Below are positions 14,101-23,366 of a stretch of DNA of 64,000 nucleotides, piece by piece. The stretch's first letter is position 1; each line of letters begins with the position of its first letter. Origin of the DNA: Synechococcus sp. WH 8016 (lineage in GTDB: Bacteria; Cyanobacteriota; Cyanobacteriia; PCC-6307; Cyanobiaceae); contig NZ_AGIK01000001.1 in NCBI RefSeq assembly GCF_000230675.1, positions 744,001-808,000 of the forward strand, read 5' to 3'. The position numbers and the translations under genes were made by a program. Under the pieces are notes generated by a model. It made no database searches. It saw only the letters and a list, made by a program, of their open reading frames with translations, and was not told the origin of the DNA.

Positions 14101-14811
14101 ATGGATCCTAGACAAAAAGAAGCTATTCAAAACAGACTTCGCGAGATTTGGGATAGCCTTACTCCTACAGAACGACGCAATATTCAGCTAGGTTCTGGTG
14201 GAGTTAGTGCAGCTGCTGCTTTAGGGGCTGGAGCCGGTGTTGTTGACTGGGCAACAGGAGAAGAAAATGTTCTTAATTCAGGTGAGCTACTAGCGAATGG
14301 AATTGCTGTTGGAGCAATCCCATTTACTGGTGGTATTGGCGGAGCTATTGGATACGCAGCATCTGATCGCTATCTGAACAACAACCCTGATGCGAGCAGT
14401 CAGTATTACAACGAACGAGTTTCTAACGCTAAAAAAGATTTAAGAGGTGGTACTTGGGAAACAACAGCTGATCGTGAGGGAGCTCAACAAAAGTTTGCCG
14501 ACGAAAAGAAAGCAGCTTCGTTCATTGCTAATGATGGTTTTATTCCAGAAATTGCAATGGCAGAAGCTAGAAGACAAAAGCCCGATCTTGTTAATCCTTC
14601 GTTATTCAAAGGATCGCGTCGTGCAATTGGTACAGCAGTTGGTGCTGGTATCGGAGCTGGTATTGGCGCACTTGGTGCTAGTGCATATATGTTCAACGAC
14701 TCCCAACCATCGGCTGATCCAATGACACAGCCTCAGTCCATCACGTCAAATATTCCAATGCAGCAATTGCAGGAAATCAGTGACCTACTCGGAGCAAATG
14801 GTGCCCTGTAA
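14101..14811 (+). CDS. glycine-zipper protein of 236 residues with shared C-terminal tail
   Basis: Two Gly/Ala-rich segments (about 30-50 and 80-85; and GAGIGAGIGALGASAYM near 180-200) look like membrane-spanning glycine zippers. Between them is a charged helical region. The last residues (NIPMQQLQEISDLLGANGA) repeat those of the gene at 13620. The N-terminus MDPRQK is also alike. Function unknown. The stop codon directly abuts the stop of the convergent gene at 14812. Confidence 0.7.
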   Translation: MDPRQKEAIQNRLREIWDSLTPTERRNIQLGSGGVSAAAALGAGAGVVDWATGEENVLNSGELLANGIAVGAIPFTGGIGGAIGYAASDRYLNNNPDASSQYYNERVSNAKKDLRGGTWETTADREGAQQKFADEKKAASFIANDGFIPEIAMAEARRQKPDLVNPSLFKGSRRAIGTAVGAGIGAGIGALGASAYMFNDSQPSADPMTQPQSITSNIPMQQLQEISDLLGANGAL

Positions 14812-15276
14812 CTAGAGCACCTCTTCTTCGTCTTCACCTGTGAAAAAGAATGGAGTAGTTAATGCAACTGCTCCTTGCGCTATATTATCTCCCCTACTGC
14901 GTCCATAAGTTGCAGCTAATTGTGTCGTAGGATTTAAATCTGCATATTGCCCAAACTTAGCTCTAACAATTGGCTGTAACGCTTCTGGATTAGAATTAAC
15001 AATAAAGTTGATTATTTGCTGTGATCTCTTATCAGCAGCTGGAGATCTTTCTGATATTTTGTTTCCAATAAACTTGCCAGCACGACCCCCTAAAGGTCTT
15101 CCCACAATTGCACTGCCGACACCAAACGATGTTGCTAATGCAATCTCTTCTGGTGTCATATCAGTAAATAATGCTTGCCCACCTGCTGCTATTACAGCTC
15201 CCCCTAATGTCTCAATAACATCATTACCAAGCTGAGTTCCATATATCTCTGAAAACTTATCCAATGCTTTACGCAT
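14812..15276 (-). CDS. hypothetical Gly/Ala-rich island protein
   Basis: This 154-residue product has a hydrophobic Gly-rich segment near residues 25-60 and an acidic C-terminus (GEDEEEVL). It is the last gene of a leftward block that also includes the giant protein (15422-21202), the gene at 21266 and the RHH regulator. The start at 15276 (MRKALDK) is a choice; an in-frame TTG at 15291 is possible. No family recognised. Confidence 0.62.
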   Translation of the reverse strand: MRKALDKFSEIYGTQLGNDVIETLGGAVIAAGGQALFTDMTPEEIALATSFGVGSAIVGRPLGGRAGKFIGNKISERSPAADKRSQQIINFIVNSNPEALQPIVRAKFGQYADLNPTTQLAATYGRSRGDNIAQGAVALTTPFFFTGEDEEEVL

Positions 15277-15364
15277 ACTTACTAAACCCAAACCTCTTAT
15301 AATTATATCTTTTAAGGAGACGTGTCAGTAAGAAGCACTTAACCAAAAGCGAACTACTGCTACA

Positions 15365-15403
15365 CCAACAGTTTCAACTTCAATATGTTGATAAAACTGT
15401 TGG
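15365..15403. terminator. 10-bp inverted repeat between two leftward genes
   Basis: CCAACAGTTT (15365-15374) and AAACTGTTGG (15394-15403) are perfect complements separated by 19 nt. It lies 18 nt beyond the stop of the giant gene. It lacks a T-run, so it could be a processing site or weak terminator. Confidence 0.4.
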
Positions 15404-15421
15404 CAGCTTGACGTTCATTGG

Positions 15422-18400
15422 TTATCGCATTGCCTCTTCCTGTCGACGCTCTCGTTCCCCAGCGATCATTGATCCAGCTCCGATACCAGCAAGACCTGCA
15501 GCACCTGCTCCATAAAGACCGCGTCGCTTGCTGATGTGTGAGCGAACACCTTCGAACATTTCGCGTGCTCTGCTTCTGGTTGATTGCTGCTGTCTTTGCC
15601 CTGGTCTTGAACTGGTCCGCCTGGATTGTGATGTTGGATTGATACGAGCCACAAGTGCACCAGTCGATTCATCAGATAATCCACTTGAAGTGGTCTTGCG
15701 TCTTACATCACTGGAATCGGTGTAACTCCCTTGCCATGGATCCTGTGTTCCACGCCTACGTTTCCTGCTTTCGCTCATCACTGGATTATCTACAGCTTCG
15801 CGTTGTGGGGCACTTGCTCTGACAATGTCAGCAGGCATTGCTCTAACTAATGCTCCATTAATTGCTGGTGCAGCTTCAGTATTAGGAATGCCACTTCTCA
15901 GCTGACTAGTAGCCACAGGTGCTTTAGCCATCTCGCCACGACGATAATCCTTTCGCTTACTCCATATGACGTCGCGTTTTCTTTGCCACGCGTTCCAATC
16001 AGTCGGAATCGGGGATTTACCATCACGATCCATAATCATAGCTTCGTTGAAGTTACGCTCATTAAGGATTGGTCCAACTAAGCCCCCAGCTTCAGCACCG
16101 GAGAAAGATCCCCGTGATGGAACAATGGCTGCTTGATTATCACCCATTTGCATGTTGCGTCCAGCAGTACCTCTTCTTGGAACGAATTCTGTAGGTGCTG
16201 ACTGACCTTGCTCCCGTGCTCGTTGCATACGTTCGAGGTTCAATAAATCAGCTGGCTTAAGACGTTCGCCAGGAGCCATTCTTCTTTGATTAACTGCTTC
16301 GGCATTTTGCACAAAGTCCTGCTCGTTCTGCAGATTCTGAATAAACTGTTGATTACCAGTTGTCAGTGGAGCAGTACCTAACTGACCATTAGCTTGCTCT
16401 TGATTATATTGAGCGGCCAGTTCGTTACCGAATTGAGCCATCACTTCTCCATCATTCATATTAGCTAGCTTATTTTGAAGCCAAGCATCGCCGTACTCTT
16501 GCTGTCTTTTGAAATTACCTCCTACTAGCAAGTGCTGATCATTTGCGTTCTTACGGAATCCACCACCTCTAGCATTATTACTATCAGTACCATGACCATC
16601 AAAGGCTCCAATAAACTTATTCCTTGCATCAGGAATCCACTTATCTGCCTCAACACCAGCGACTTCTAGTTGAATACGATCACGCGTCACACGACGTTGG
16701 GCTGCATTTATTGGGTCTCTGGCCTTGAGCTTACGACGAAGTGCTGCTTCATTAGTGATTGCAGGGATAGAACCGTTTGGATTCACTTCCTGCATTACTC
16801 GTTGATGCTGAAGCATTCGCTGATCAGTAGTAGCATTTGGATTCAATCCAATACGCTTATCTACCAAGCTCACTAAATTATTACGCTCTTGCTGGAGTTG
16901 AGCTTGCAAAGCATTTGCCTGTTTAGGATCAATACCCATGTCATTTGCATTAACTTCCAAGAAGCTAATAAGCTTACGTTTGTCTACAATCTCTTTGTTA
17001 ACTCGTTGCCTAATCTCTTTAGCAACCAAGCCCTCTTCATTCTTAAGTTGACGAGCAATTTCATCATTAACGTCTAGTTTTCTCAGCAAAGGTAATACTT
17101 CTTTTCTAAGAATTGCTGGTGTCCCATCTCTACCAAGAATTACATTACCTTCGGTATTGCGACGTTTAAATCCGACTTTAACGTTACCGATTTCGTTAAA
17201 CTTTTTATCAAGACCTTTGGTCTCTACATCAAACCCATCTTGGAAGATTTGTCTAGCAAGAATTGCTCGTTGATCGAATACTGAGTTAATGTCTGCAATT
17301 GCTTTATCAGCTTGCTGAGGATTGTTAATGAATTGGTTTCTAGCAATGCCAATTCTATTGTTACGCTCTTTCTCATCAACTCTAGGATCAAGGATATTAC
17401 CAACAATCCATTCAGCGTCTGCATCAGACAAATCAGGAACAACACCAGGGGTCTTGACACCCAAGACCTGTCGATACTTATCTGCTGCTTGCAGTGCAAG
17501 GTTTTCTGCTCTTAGTAAGTTACCACTAGGGTTGATAGATTTAAGTTCATCAGACAACAGATTGATATCTGGAGTTTTGACAAGCTGCTGCATGCGTCTC
17601 TTCATTAGGTCAGGATTTGTTCTGCCTTGAGCCCATGCTGCTTTCTGATCTTGATTGATATCAACTTGAGCACCTTTATCAACAATATCCATTGCTCTTG
17701 CAAAAGACTTACGCTCAGTTGCATTAAGTTTCAAATCTTGCATTGCTACATCAATTAACTGAGAACCACTAAGTTGATCCTTTCTAACTGTGATTCCACC
17801 ATTTCTATTGACCTTACCCTCTACACCTTCTGGTGCAGTTTGAATGTTGAAGACAGACTTCTGCGAAATATATTCATTAATAGCTGACTGGAATTCATCA
17901 ACACTACGAATAGAACTTTTACCTAATTTAGCAGCTACTTGATTCAATGGCTCATTGATTTGCTGTCCAATTCCCCAGTTTTTATCAGCGCTGTCACCCA
18001 TTTTAAGTGCATCATATTGATCAAAGACTGCCCCTTCTATCCAAGCTCTTGCTTGATCTTTAGAAGCATCTAACCTAGGGGCTTCCCATTTTTCTACAGT
18101 CTGTCCTAAAGCATTAACTTGTGATGGTGCTTGTTGACGTAGAAGATCCTCTCTACGACCTCCTAAAACCACATCTCTAATAGGAGCATTATCTCCTCTA
18201 TCTCTACGAGCAACGGCTTGATTAATAGCTTGCTTAGCTATTGCCGCTCTCTCAGACTCACCATTGAGCGTTGCCCCTGCCAAATTTTGTTGCAGTTCAG
18301 CTATCTTGCCACTAAGAGCTGGCTGATCATCAGCATAGATTTCACGTAAGATTTGAAATGACTCTGGTGTAATAACAGAATTACTATCGAGCAATTTATC

Positions 18401-21202
18401 TTTGAATGCTCGTTCTAATATTTGTGACTCGGTATTAAAGTTAGCAAGTGAATTATCAAGAGCACGATCATCACCAATGAAGCGAGCAACTCCATCTGCT
18501 CCAACAACTCTGAATGCTTCGCTACGAGGATTAATATCTTCTAACTTAAGGTTAGCTTCGAAGTCCCTCCCTGCTAGTTTGTAGCCCTGGCCGGGATCTT
18601 CGTTAATGCCTATAATTCTTTGATTTGGGAAGATCTCAGCATTCATTCGATTAAGAACATCCCTTCTATCAGCATCAGTTAAAGGTGCACCTTTTCTAGC
18701 TTGGGCATCTTGAAGAGCCTGCTGCTGCAATGCCAATACTTCTCTAGCAGCAAGTTCATCATTAATTCCTTGTCTTTGTGAAAGACGACCACCTACATCA
18801 AGTGCTTCAGCTGCACGTGCATCCACCTGACTACTAATAAGACTAGCTAGTTTTTGCTGCCCTGCTGTATTCAATCTTTCGCGTCTATCAGGTCGTCTCA
18901 GTTGATCTTCAGGCATATCTTCAACTTTAGGTAGCGCACCAAAGTAACCTTTTTTAGGGGTTTGCCATGCCATATTGTGGAACTCTTGATTGAAGTTTCT
19001 ATTAGTACCACCAGGTACTACACGACCGGGTATGGACCGACCATCACCTCTCTCAACCCTTGAAGCACCTTGTTTTCCTTGTCTTCTTCCAATAGCGACT
19101 TCCCGCATATTACGAAGAATTCTTTCTGCTTTTAAGGCACCTTCTGGAGTTGATGTATCAATATTATCTAGCCTATTCTGCCAAGCAATCATTCTTCGAT
19201 CTGGCTCTGTAACATCGTTATTGGGGGTAACTATTCTATCCAAGAAATCATTTGCTGGATGCGCTCCCTCGCCATATTTTTCACCACTGCCCATCAATAC
19301 TGCATTGAAGGCTTGGTCTTTTGCAGCTTTGATTTCATCATCAGTAAACACACCCCGCGCTCTTCTATTAGCAGCTTCTCTGACAGCAGCACCTGCACTT
19401 CTATCTTTCTGTAAACGAGTGCGACCATCTAACTGCTCTACCATCTGATCCATTAACTCACCTACAGTTCTTGGGGTGCTTCTTTCTGCTCTTCCCATAT
19501 CGCCAGATCTTCTGGCTGATTCAGCTTTAATAGGAATCCCTGATGTTAAAGCTCCCAAGCCTGGAAACTTTTCTGGTGTAATGGGATCATACTCCGAGAT
19601 AGTTCCCGCATTTACTGCTTTTTCTAATCGATTAAATGCATCTCTAAGACCTGCATTTCCTGCGCCTCCTCCATCAATTACTTGAGGAACATTTGGCCAA
19701 AATCTTTCATTAGGTGCAAGGGGTTGCCCTGGATACATCTGTTTGTATACTTCTTCAAGATTAACTAAAGTCCCTGAACTTGGAATTTTTTGCCCATTAC
19801 TATCTTTAGAGAAGCGTTCATAAGATCCTACGCTTTCATTAAACTCAATGATGTCGTCTGGAAATCTTTGAACCAACTGATCGTATGAGACTTGAGGATA
19901 TTTTCCATCTTTGTCTCTAAAGCCAATTGGATACTCTCCAAATACTTTTCCTGGTTGATGCCTCTGAAACACTTCCCGTTTAATACCATCATTTGCCGTT
20001 TCGGTAATAGGGTTACCATTAAAGTCTGTTAGTGGAGAGTCGTCCACCATATTTGATGGATTAGCGAATTCGTCCGCTTGATTTGCAGTTGTTCTAGCTT
20101 TACGCTCGCCTTTAATCAATCTTCTACCAAGTCCATCAGAAACTTGACGACCTCTACCGAAATCTTGTTGCTTCCACTCTTCACCTACAAGATCACTTGT
20201 ATATTCAATTCTTCGTCTGTCTTGAGGAGATAGTGATTCTAATGTGACACCACCTTTTGACACAGCATCCTCTAGATCAGATAACGCCATTCCAGGTGAT
20301 AGGTCTCTACTTGCTAATTGTTTAATTTCATCATCGGAGTAAAGAGATCTTGCGATAGATTCTAGAGCTCTGTCATATGCATCATTAACGGCTTTTATGT
20401 GCTTTGGACTATTAACTACACCATCTGGTGAATCAATAGTATTCTGATTAAATTTAAAGGCTAAATATTCTGAAATACTTCCAGGTCGTGAACCAACACC
20501 AGCTCTAGAACCATCAACACCAGGAGGAAGCATTGCCTCACCTTGTTGTTTATTCCTTGACTCGTCATAAGGAGTTAAGCCCCTTTCATTCTGAGCATTC
20601 AGCAGCTCATTACGGTAAGCATCTATTGCTGCATTATTTCTATTTCCAGCTCCACCAGCAACACCAACCTGTCCACCAAAGTTTTGGAATAGGTTTGGAT
20701 CCTCACCTCCATCAAAGTTCTGTTCAGCTTGCCGCATAAAGTTGCGGCTCCTGTCTTTACCTCCAACTTCTCCAGGGAACTCTTGGAAATTATCTGCTCC
20801 TTCGCCTAATTGGCGTTCAATATATACATCGGGATCAATACCCAACGCATCAAAAGCTGCCATCTCATCTGTAGTAATAGATGCACTGCCTTTGCCCCTT
20901 CTACCTTCTCTTTCTCTTACTGCACGTTGGTTATTAATATTGATCTTTCTTCTAATTTGTTTTTGTTCTTCATATATTTTTGACAACTCAACTTGGATAT
21001 TTCTCAATCTTTTATCAGTAGCAGGTGTATTACCTTCGTTTACTAAATCTGCTTGCACTTGTTCAAGCTGTTTGCTTCTCGTCTGCAGCTCTGCTGCACG
21101 TATTGCTTCATCATCAGACAAACCAGCTTGTCTGGCTTTGCCCATGATAAGTGCTGATTCAGTAAGAAACTGATTATTAATGCTTGACGGAGAAGAGTTC
21201 AC
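15422..21202 (-). CDS. giant 1926-residue island protein with C-terminal glycine zipper
   Basis: The single largest gene of the island is rich in Gln, Arg, Asn, Asp and Ala, with long helical and probably disordered stretches (for example LQAQLQQERNNLVS). I see no enzymatic motif. The last 45 residues hold a basic patch, a short Gly/Ala membrane-like segment (YGAGAAGLAGIGAGSM) and a charged end. Its size, composition and neighbours with glycine zippers resemble phage internal-virion or tape-measure-like structural proteins, but that is inference. A TGTCNGACA palindrome lies upstream at 21239. The frame is unbroken over 5.8 kb, so the gene is under selection. Confidence 0.75.
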   Translation of the reverse strand: MNSSPSSINNQFLTESALIMGKARQAGLSDDEAIRAAELQTRSKQLEQVQADLVNEGNTPATDKRLRNIQVELSKIYEEQKQIRRKININNQRAVREREGRRGKGSASITTDEMAAFDALGIDPDVYIERQLGEGADNFQEFPGEVGGKDRSRNFMRQAEQNFDGGEDPNLFQNFGGQVGVAGGAGNRNNAAIDAYRNELLNAQNERGLTPYDESRNKQQGEAMLPPGVDGSRAGVGSRPGSISEYLAFKFNQNTIDSPDGVVNSPKHIKAVNDAYDRALESIARSLYSDDEIKQLASRDLSPGMALSDLEDAVSKGGVTLESLSPQDRRRIEYTSDLVGEEWKQQDFGRGRQVSDGLGRRLIKGERKARTTANQADEFANPSNMVDDSPLTDFNGNPITETANDGIKREVFQRHQPGKVFGEYPIGFRDKDGKYPQVSYDQLVQRFPDDIIEFNESVGSYERFSKDSNGQKIPSSGTLVNLEEVYKQMYPGQPLAPNERFWPNVPQVIDGGGAGNAGLRDAFNRLEKAVNAGTISEYDPITPEKFPGLGALTSGIPIKAESARRSGDMGRAERSTPRTVGELMDQMVEQLDGRTRLQKDRSAGAAVREAANRRARGVFTDDEIKAAKDQAFNAVLMGSGEKYGEGAHPANDFLDRIVTPNNDVTEPDRRMIAWQNRLDNIDTSTPEGALKAERILRNMREVAIGRRQGKQGASRVERGDGRSIPGRVVPGGTNRNFNQEFHNMAWQTPKKGYFGALPKVEDMPEDQLRRPDRRERLNTAGQQKLASLISSQVDARAAEALDVGGRLSQRQGINDELAAREVLALQQQALQDAQARKGAPLTDADRRDVLNRMNAEIFPNQRIIGINEDPGQGYKLAGRDFEANLKLEDINPRSEAFRVVGADGVARFIGDDRALDNSLANFNTESQILERAFKDKLLDSNSVITPESFQILREIYADDQPALSGKIAELQQNLAGATLNGESERAAIAKQAINQAVARRDRGDNAPIRDVVLGGRREDLLRQQAPSQVNALGQTVEKWEAPRLDASKDQARAWIEGAVFDQYDALKMGDSADKNWGIGQQINEPLNQVAAKLGKSSIRSVDEFQSAINEYISQKSVFNIQTAPEGVEGKVNRNGGITVRKDQLSGSQLIDVAMQDLKLNATERKSFARAMDIVDKGAQVDINQDQKAAWAQGRTNPDLMKRRMQQLVKTPDINLLSDELKSINPSGNLLRAENLALQAADKYRQVLGVKTPGVVPDLSDADAEWIVGNILDPRVDEKERNNRIGIARNQFINNPQQADKAIADINSVFDQRAILARQIFQDGFDVETKGLDKKFNEIGNVKVGFKRRNTEGNVILGRDGTPAILRKEVLPLLRKLDVNDEIARQLKNEEGLVAKEIRQRVNKEIVDKRKLISFLEVNANDMGIDPKQANALQAQLQQERNNLVSLVDKRIGLNPNATTDQRMLQHQRVMQEVNPNGSIPAITNEAALRRKLKARDPINAAQRRVTRDRIQLEVAGVEADKWIPDARNKFIGAFDGHGTDSNNARGGGFRKNANDQHLLVGGNFKRQQEYGDAWLQNKLANMNDGEVMAQFGNELAAQYNQEQANGQLGTAPLTTGNQQFIQNLQNEQDFVQNAEAVNQRRMAPGERLKPADLLNLERMQRAREQGQSAPTEFVPRRGTAGRNMQMGDNQAAIVPSRGSFSGAEAGGLVGPILNERNFNEAMIMDRDGKSPIPTDWNAWQRKRDVIWSKRKDYRRGEMAKAPVATSQLRSGIPNTEAAPAINGALVRAMPADIVRASAPQREAVDNPVMSESRKRRRGTQDPWQGSYTDSSDVRRKTTSSGLSDESTGALVARINPTSQSRRTSSRPGQRQQQSTRSRAREMFEGVRSHISKRRGLYGAGAAGLAGIGAGSMIAGERERRQEEAMR

Positions 21203-21227
21203 TATCTTAATTCGCTAATCTTCTTTT

Positions 21228-21247
21228 ATTTTAGCGATTGTCCGACA
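21228..21247 (-). promoter_or_regulatory. TGTCNGACA palindrome and TAAAAT box upstream of the giant gene
   Basis: On the minus strand TGTCGGACA (21247-21239) is followed after 5 nt by TAAAAT (21233-21228). The start codon is at 21202. It is the same layout as the other four operator-like sites. Confidence 0.55.
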
Positions 21248-21265
21248 CTAAATATATTCAAGCTA

Positions 21266-21733
21266 TTACTGATATTGTCTGGCGATGATTTCTCTAATTG
21301 CTTCTTGTTTTGCTTCAGCCTTAATCTGTTGATACTGTTCTTCTTGCAATCGTTCCCATGGCGTCATTCCACCACCTTTGGCTCGGAGAACATTATCTGA
21401 TACAGATTGTCCAGCAATGTCACCACCGATAGATCCAACGTAGTCAATGCCTAGTCCAACCATTGGGTTCTTTACTCCTAGTGCACCACGCAATCCAACA
21501 CCACCAATTGCACCACCAAGACCTGAACCAACTCCGGCGACAATCTTGTCAGTCATGTCTCCAGGTGTTTGCATTCCATACATAGCTCCAAACATCAAAT
21601 CAGGAGCAAGCGACATTGCAAGTTCGCCTTTTCCCATCTGACCAATTGAGCGAGACAAGTTTCCACCTGCCTTAGAGCCAATTGTTTTTCCTAAACCAAG
21701 TAGAGCTTTACCAGCCTCAGTTATTAGTCGCAT
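21266..21733 (-). CDS. Gly-rich hypothetical island protein
   Basis: The product is 155 residues from MRLITEAGK. It has a strongly Gly/Ala/Val-rich central portion (VGSGLGGAIGGVGLRGALG) that could insert into membranes, and a Glu/Gln-rich helical C-terminus. The start at 21733 is preferred to 21787 because it follows the stop codon of the RHH gene (21735) directly, which implies translational coupling. No family recognised. It is the second gene of the leftward block. Confidence 0.65.
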   Translation of the reverse strand: MRLITEAGKALLGLGKTIGSKAGGNLSRSIGQMGKGELAMSLAPDLMFGAMYGMQTPGDMTDKIVAGVGSGLGGAIGGVGLRGALGVKNPMVGLGIDYVGSIGGDIAGQSVSDNVLRAKGGGMTPWERLQEEQYQQIKAEAKQEAIREIIARQYQ

Positions 21734-21734
21734 G

Positions 21735-21911
21735 TCAAGCAGCTTGAAGTGTGTTGTTCGTTGCGATTGACGCTGCATTAATTGCAAACCTTGCGACGTC
21801 GCTTGGCTTCACGTTCAGCTTCTTCGCTGTCTCTGCCAATAGACGCTGTTCTTCAGCAGTCATGCGAAAGCTAAAACGAACTGACTTAGTTTGACTTTCA
21901 GTATTCTTCAT
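21735..21911 (-). CDS. ribbon-helix-helix (CopG/Arc-type) DNA-binding protein
   Basis: This 58-residue protein is shorter than common gene-finding limits. A short beta strand (SVRFSFRM) precedes two helices (AEEQRLLAETAKKLN and KPSDVARFAINAA), the classical RHH layout in which the strand reads the DNA major groove. A Shine-Dalgarno AGGAGA precedes the ATG by 8 nt. A TGTCNGACA palindrome (21961-21969) with a TAGAAT box on this strand lies upstream. It is the first gene of the leftward block and a good candidate for the regulator binding all TGTCNGACA sites, including its own. Confidence 0.78.
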   Translation of the reverse strand: MKNTESQTKSVRFSFRMTAEEQRLLAETAKKLNVKPSDVARFAINAASIATNNTLQAA

Positions 21912-21951
21912 TCTTGAATCTCCTGTTGATATAACTATTTTAACAATACCA

Positions 21952-21975
21952 ATTCTAATATGTCTGACATAGAAT
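21952..21975. promoter_or_regulatory. divergent promoter region with central TGTCTGACA palindrome
   Basis: The palindrome at 21961-21969 sits between two TAGAAT boxes, one on the plus strand at 21970-21975 and one on the minus strand at 21957-21952. They point to the genes at 21993 (+) and 21911 (-). A factor bound here would control both directions. Confidence 0.62.
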
Positions 21976-21992
21976 ATATTTAAGACGATTTA

Positions 21993-22457
21993 ATGAATAT
22001 GCTTGCCTCATTAGAAGAAGCCTTTCTAGCACCAAATGTTGACGTATCAGAAGATGAACTTGACGCTCTACATTTAATAGCATCTAATTACACAAATCAT
22101 CTGCTCGATATTAGGGAGAGTACTGAAGTTCCCCCATCAGTTACAGACGACTGTTTATTTGCAATGGCTCACTGGGCTGCATTGTTGGAGCCACTGAAAA
22201 GTACGCACTACTTTCTTGCTGAAGCAATGGAAGCTCGCGATGACGCCAGCGATTTAGTTATTCATAGTTCTGAAATTCAGCAAGCCTGTAAGTCTGTCTT
22301 AAGTCAGATGTTTCTGATTTCTTGTAATATCTATCGCTTGCAGGATGACCTGGAACAGAACCCAGATCTTCTCAACCACATGACCTCAGTCATGGACAAA
22401 ATGTTTGAGGAAGCGGGTGTACCTCAAGGAGATATCCAACTTGAACTGTTCTCTTAA
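21993..22457 (+). CDS. hypothetical acidic, helical island protein
   Basis: The product is 154 residues, rich in Glu, Asp, Leu and Ser, mostly helical by composition and without membrane segments or a recognisable motif. The ATG is 18 nt after the plus-strand TAGAAT box, so the message would have a very short leader. It is transcribed divergently from the RHH gene and probably co-regulated with it. Function unknown. Confidence 0.65.
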   Translation: MNMLASLEEAFLAPNVDVSEDELDALHLIASNYTNHLLDIRESTEVPPSVTDDCLFAMAHWAALLEPLKSTHYFLAEAMEARDDASDLVIHSSEIQQACKSVLSQMFLISCNIYRLQDDLEQNPDLLNHMTSVMDKMFEEAGVPQGDIQLELFS

Positions 22458-22462
22458 TTCAG

Positions 22463-23152
22463 CTACTGATCTAACCACTTTTTCTTGAAGTTATTAGCAA
22501 GCTGATTCGAAGTCACGTCTTTCATCCAAAGCTTTGCTTTCTCGCTGAGTTCAACGAATGGCTTGGGTTGATACAAAGGCTTCTGAACCTTCCCATCGAT
22601 CATGAGCTCAGTGGCGTCATACACGATCCTCTGGCAGTTTTCTTTCCCGTGCTGGCTCGTGCTTTTCGCTGTATTCGTATGGCCAATGCTTTTGGTGAAG
22701 ACGAAGTAGAACCACTGCTCCAGTTGTTCGTCTACCTCCTCAAGGCTGTAATCACCGTTCGGCTCAACCTTCGCCTTCACTTCTGCCTTCACCTGGGCGG
22801 CAACGTCGCTAAACAGGCTTTTGGTCAGCTTCGCTCCCTGTAGTCCACCGATCTTTAGGTTCGTGACACTGATAGCTGACTTCAAGTCGCTTGCGATTAG
22901 CCAGCTGACATAAAGAGAATGCAGATCGCGAGGCGTGTTACTGACGGCTAAAAAGCTGCAAGCCTTACAAAGCAGCACAGTCATATCACTCATTGCTTCC
23001 GCAATGCTGCCGATTCCGTCTTGAATTAGCAGGAGCTTCCTTGCGTGAGCTTCTTGAAGAGCGTCTGGTGTTCTTGTCGCTTTCCATGCTTTGTCGATGC
23101 TTTCACCAAGCAGCTGCTCGTACCTCAGAACAAGGCCTAATTCCGCCGCCAT
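22463..23152 (-). CDS. hypothetical protein of 229 residues at the island edge
   Basis: This is a soluble, largely helical protein with Cys at LLCKACSF, an acidic Val/Lys segment (KAEVKAKVEPNGD) and several Trp. No family is recognised. It lies between the regulated island genes and the tRNA-Pro fragment marking the integration site. Its base composition looks more GC-rich than the rest of the island, so it may be a later cargo gene. Confidence 0.65.
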   Translation of the reverse strand: MAAELGLVLRYEQLLGESIDKAWKATRTPDALQEAHARKLLLIQDGIGSIAEAMSDMTVLLCKACSFLAVSNTPRDLHSLYVSWLIASDLKSAISVTNLKIGGLQGAKLTKSLFSDVAAQVKAEVKAKVEPNGDYSLEEVDEQLEQWFYFVFTKSIGHTNTAKSTSQHGKENCQRIVYDATELMIDGKVQKPLYQPKPFVELSEKAKLWMKDVTSNQLANNFKKKWLDQ

Positions 23153-23262
23153 CGCTTACGTCCTTTGATAAACCAGAATAGATCTCCGTGTGATATGCGT
23201 GTGAATATGTTTTTAAAATTTCCACAAGCGTTTGCCTGACTTGGATTAGAAAGAACGAAGCA

Positions 23263-23308
23263 CACTTTGGGGTAGTGGGGGTCGTGGGTTCAAATCCCGC
23301 CGCTCCGA
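23263..23308 (+). other. 3' fragment of tRNA-Pro(GGG), presumed island attachment site
   Basis: The stretch carries the 3' half of a tRNA: anticodon loop TTGGGGT with part of its stem, T arm GTGGG-TTCAAAT-CCCGC and the acceptor 3' strand ending GCTCCGA. No D arm or 5' acceptor strand precedes it, so it cannot be a working tRNA. Such partial tRNA copies are left by integrases that insert at tRNA 3' ends. The intact gene should be at the other island end, left of this window. Confidence 0.72.
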
Positions 23309-23340
23309 TTTCAAACAAAAACTCAAATCCCATTCATCAA

Positions 23341-23366
23341 GCCGGTCCTCTAGGGCCGGCTTTTTT
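23341..23366 (+). terminator. Rho-independent terminator downstream of the tRNA fragment
   Basis: GCCGGTCC and GGGCCGGC form a GC-rich stem around TCTA, followed by TTTTTT. It is probably the original terminator of the tRNA-Pro gene. The following 248 bases to 23614 show no gene I can support. Confidence 0.85.

Noticed and set aside
23103-23333. Minus-strand open frame containing GFEPTT-like peptide
   Set aside because: This is translation across the tRNA-Pro fragment, a well-known artefact, and not a gene.
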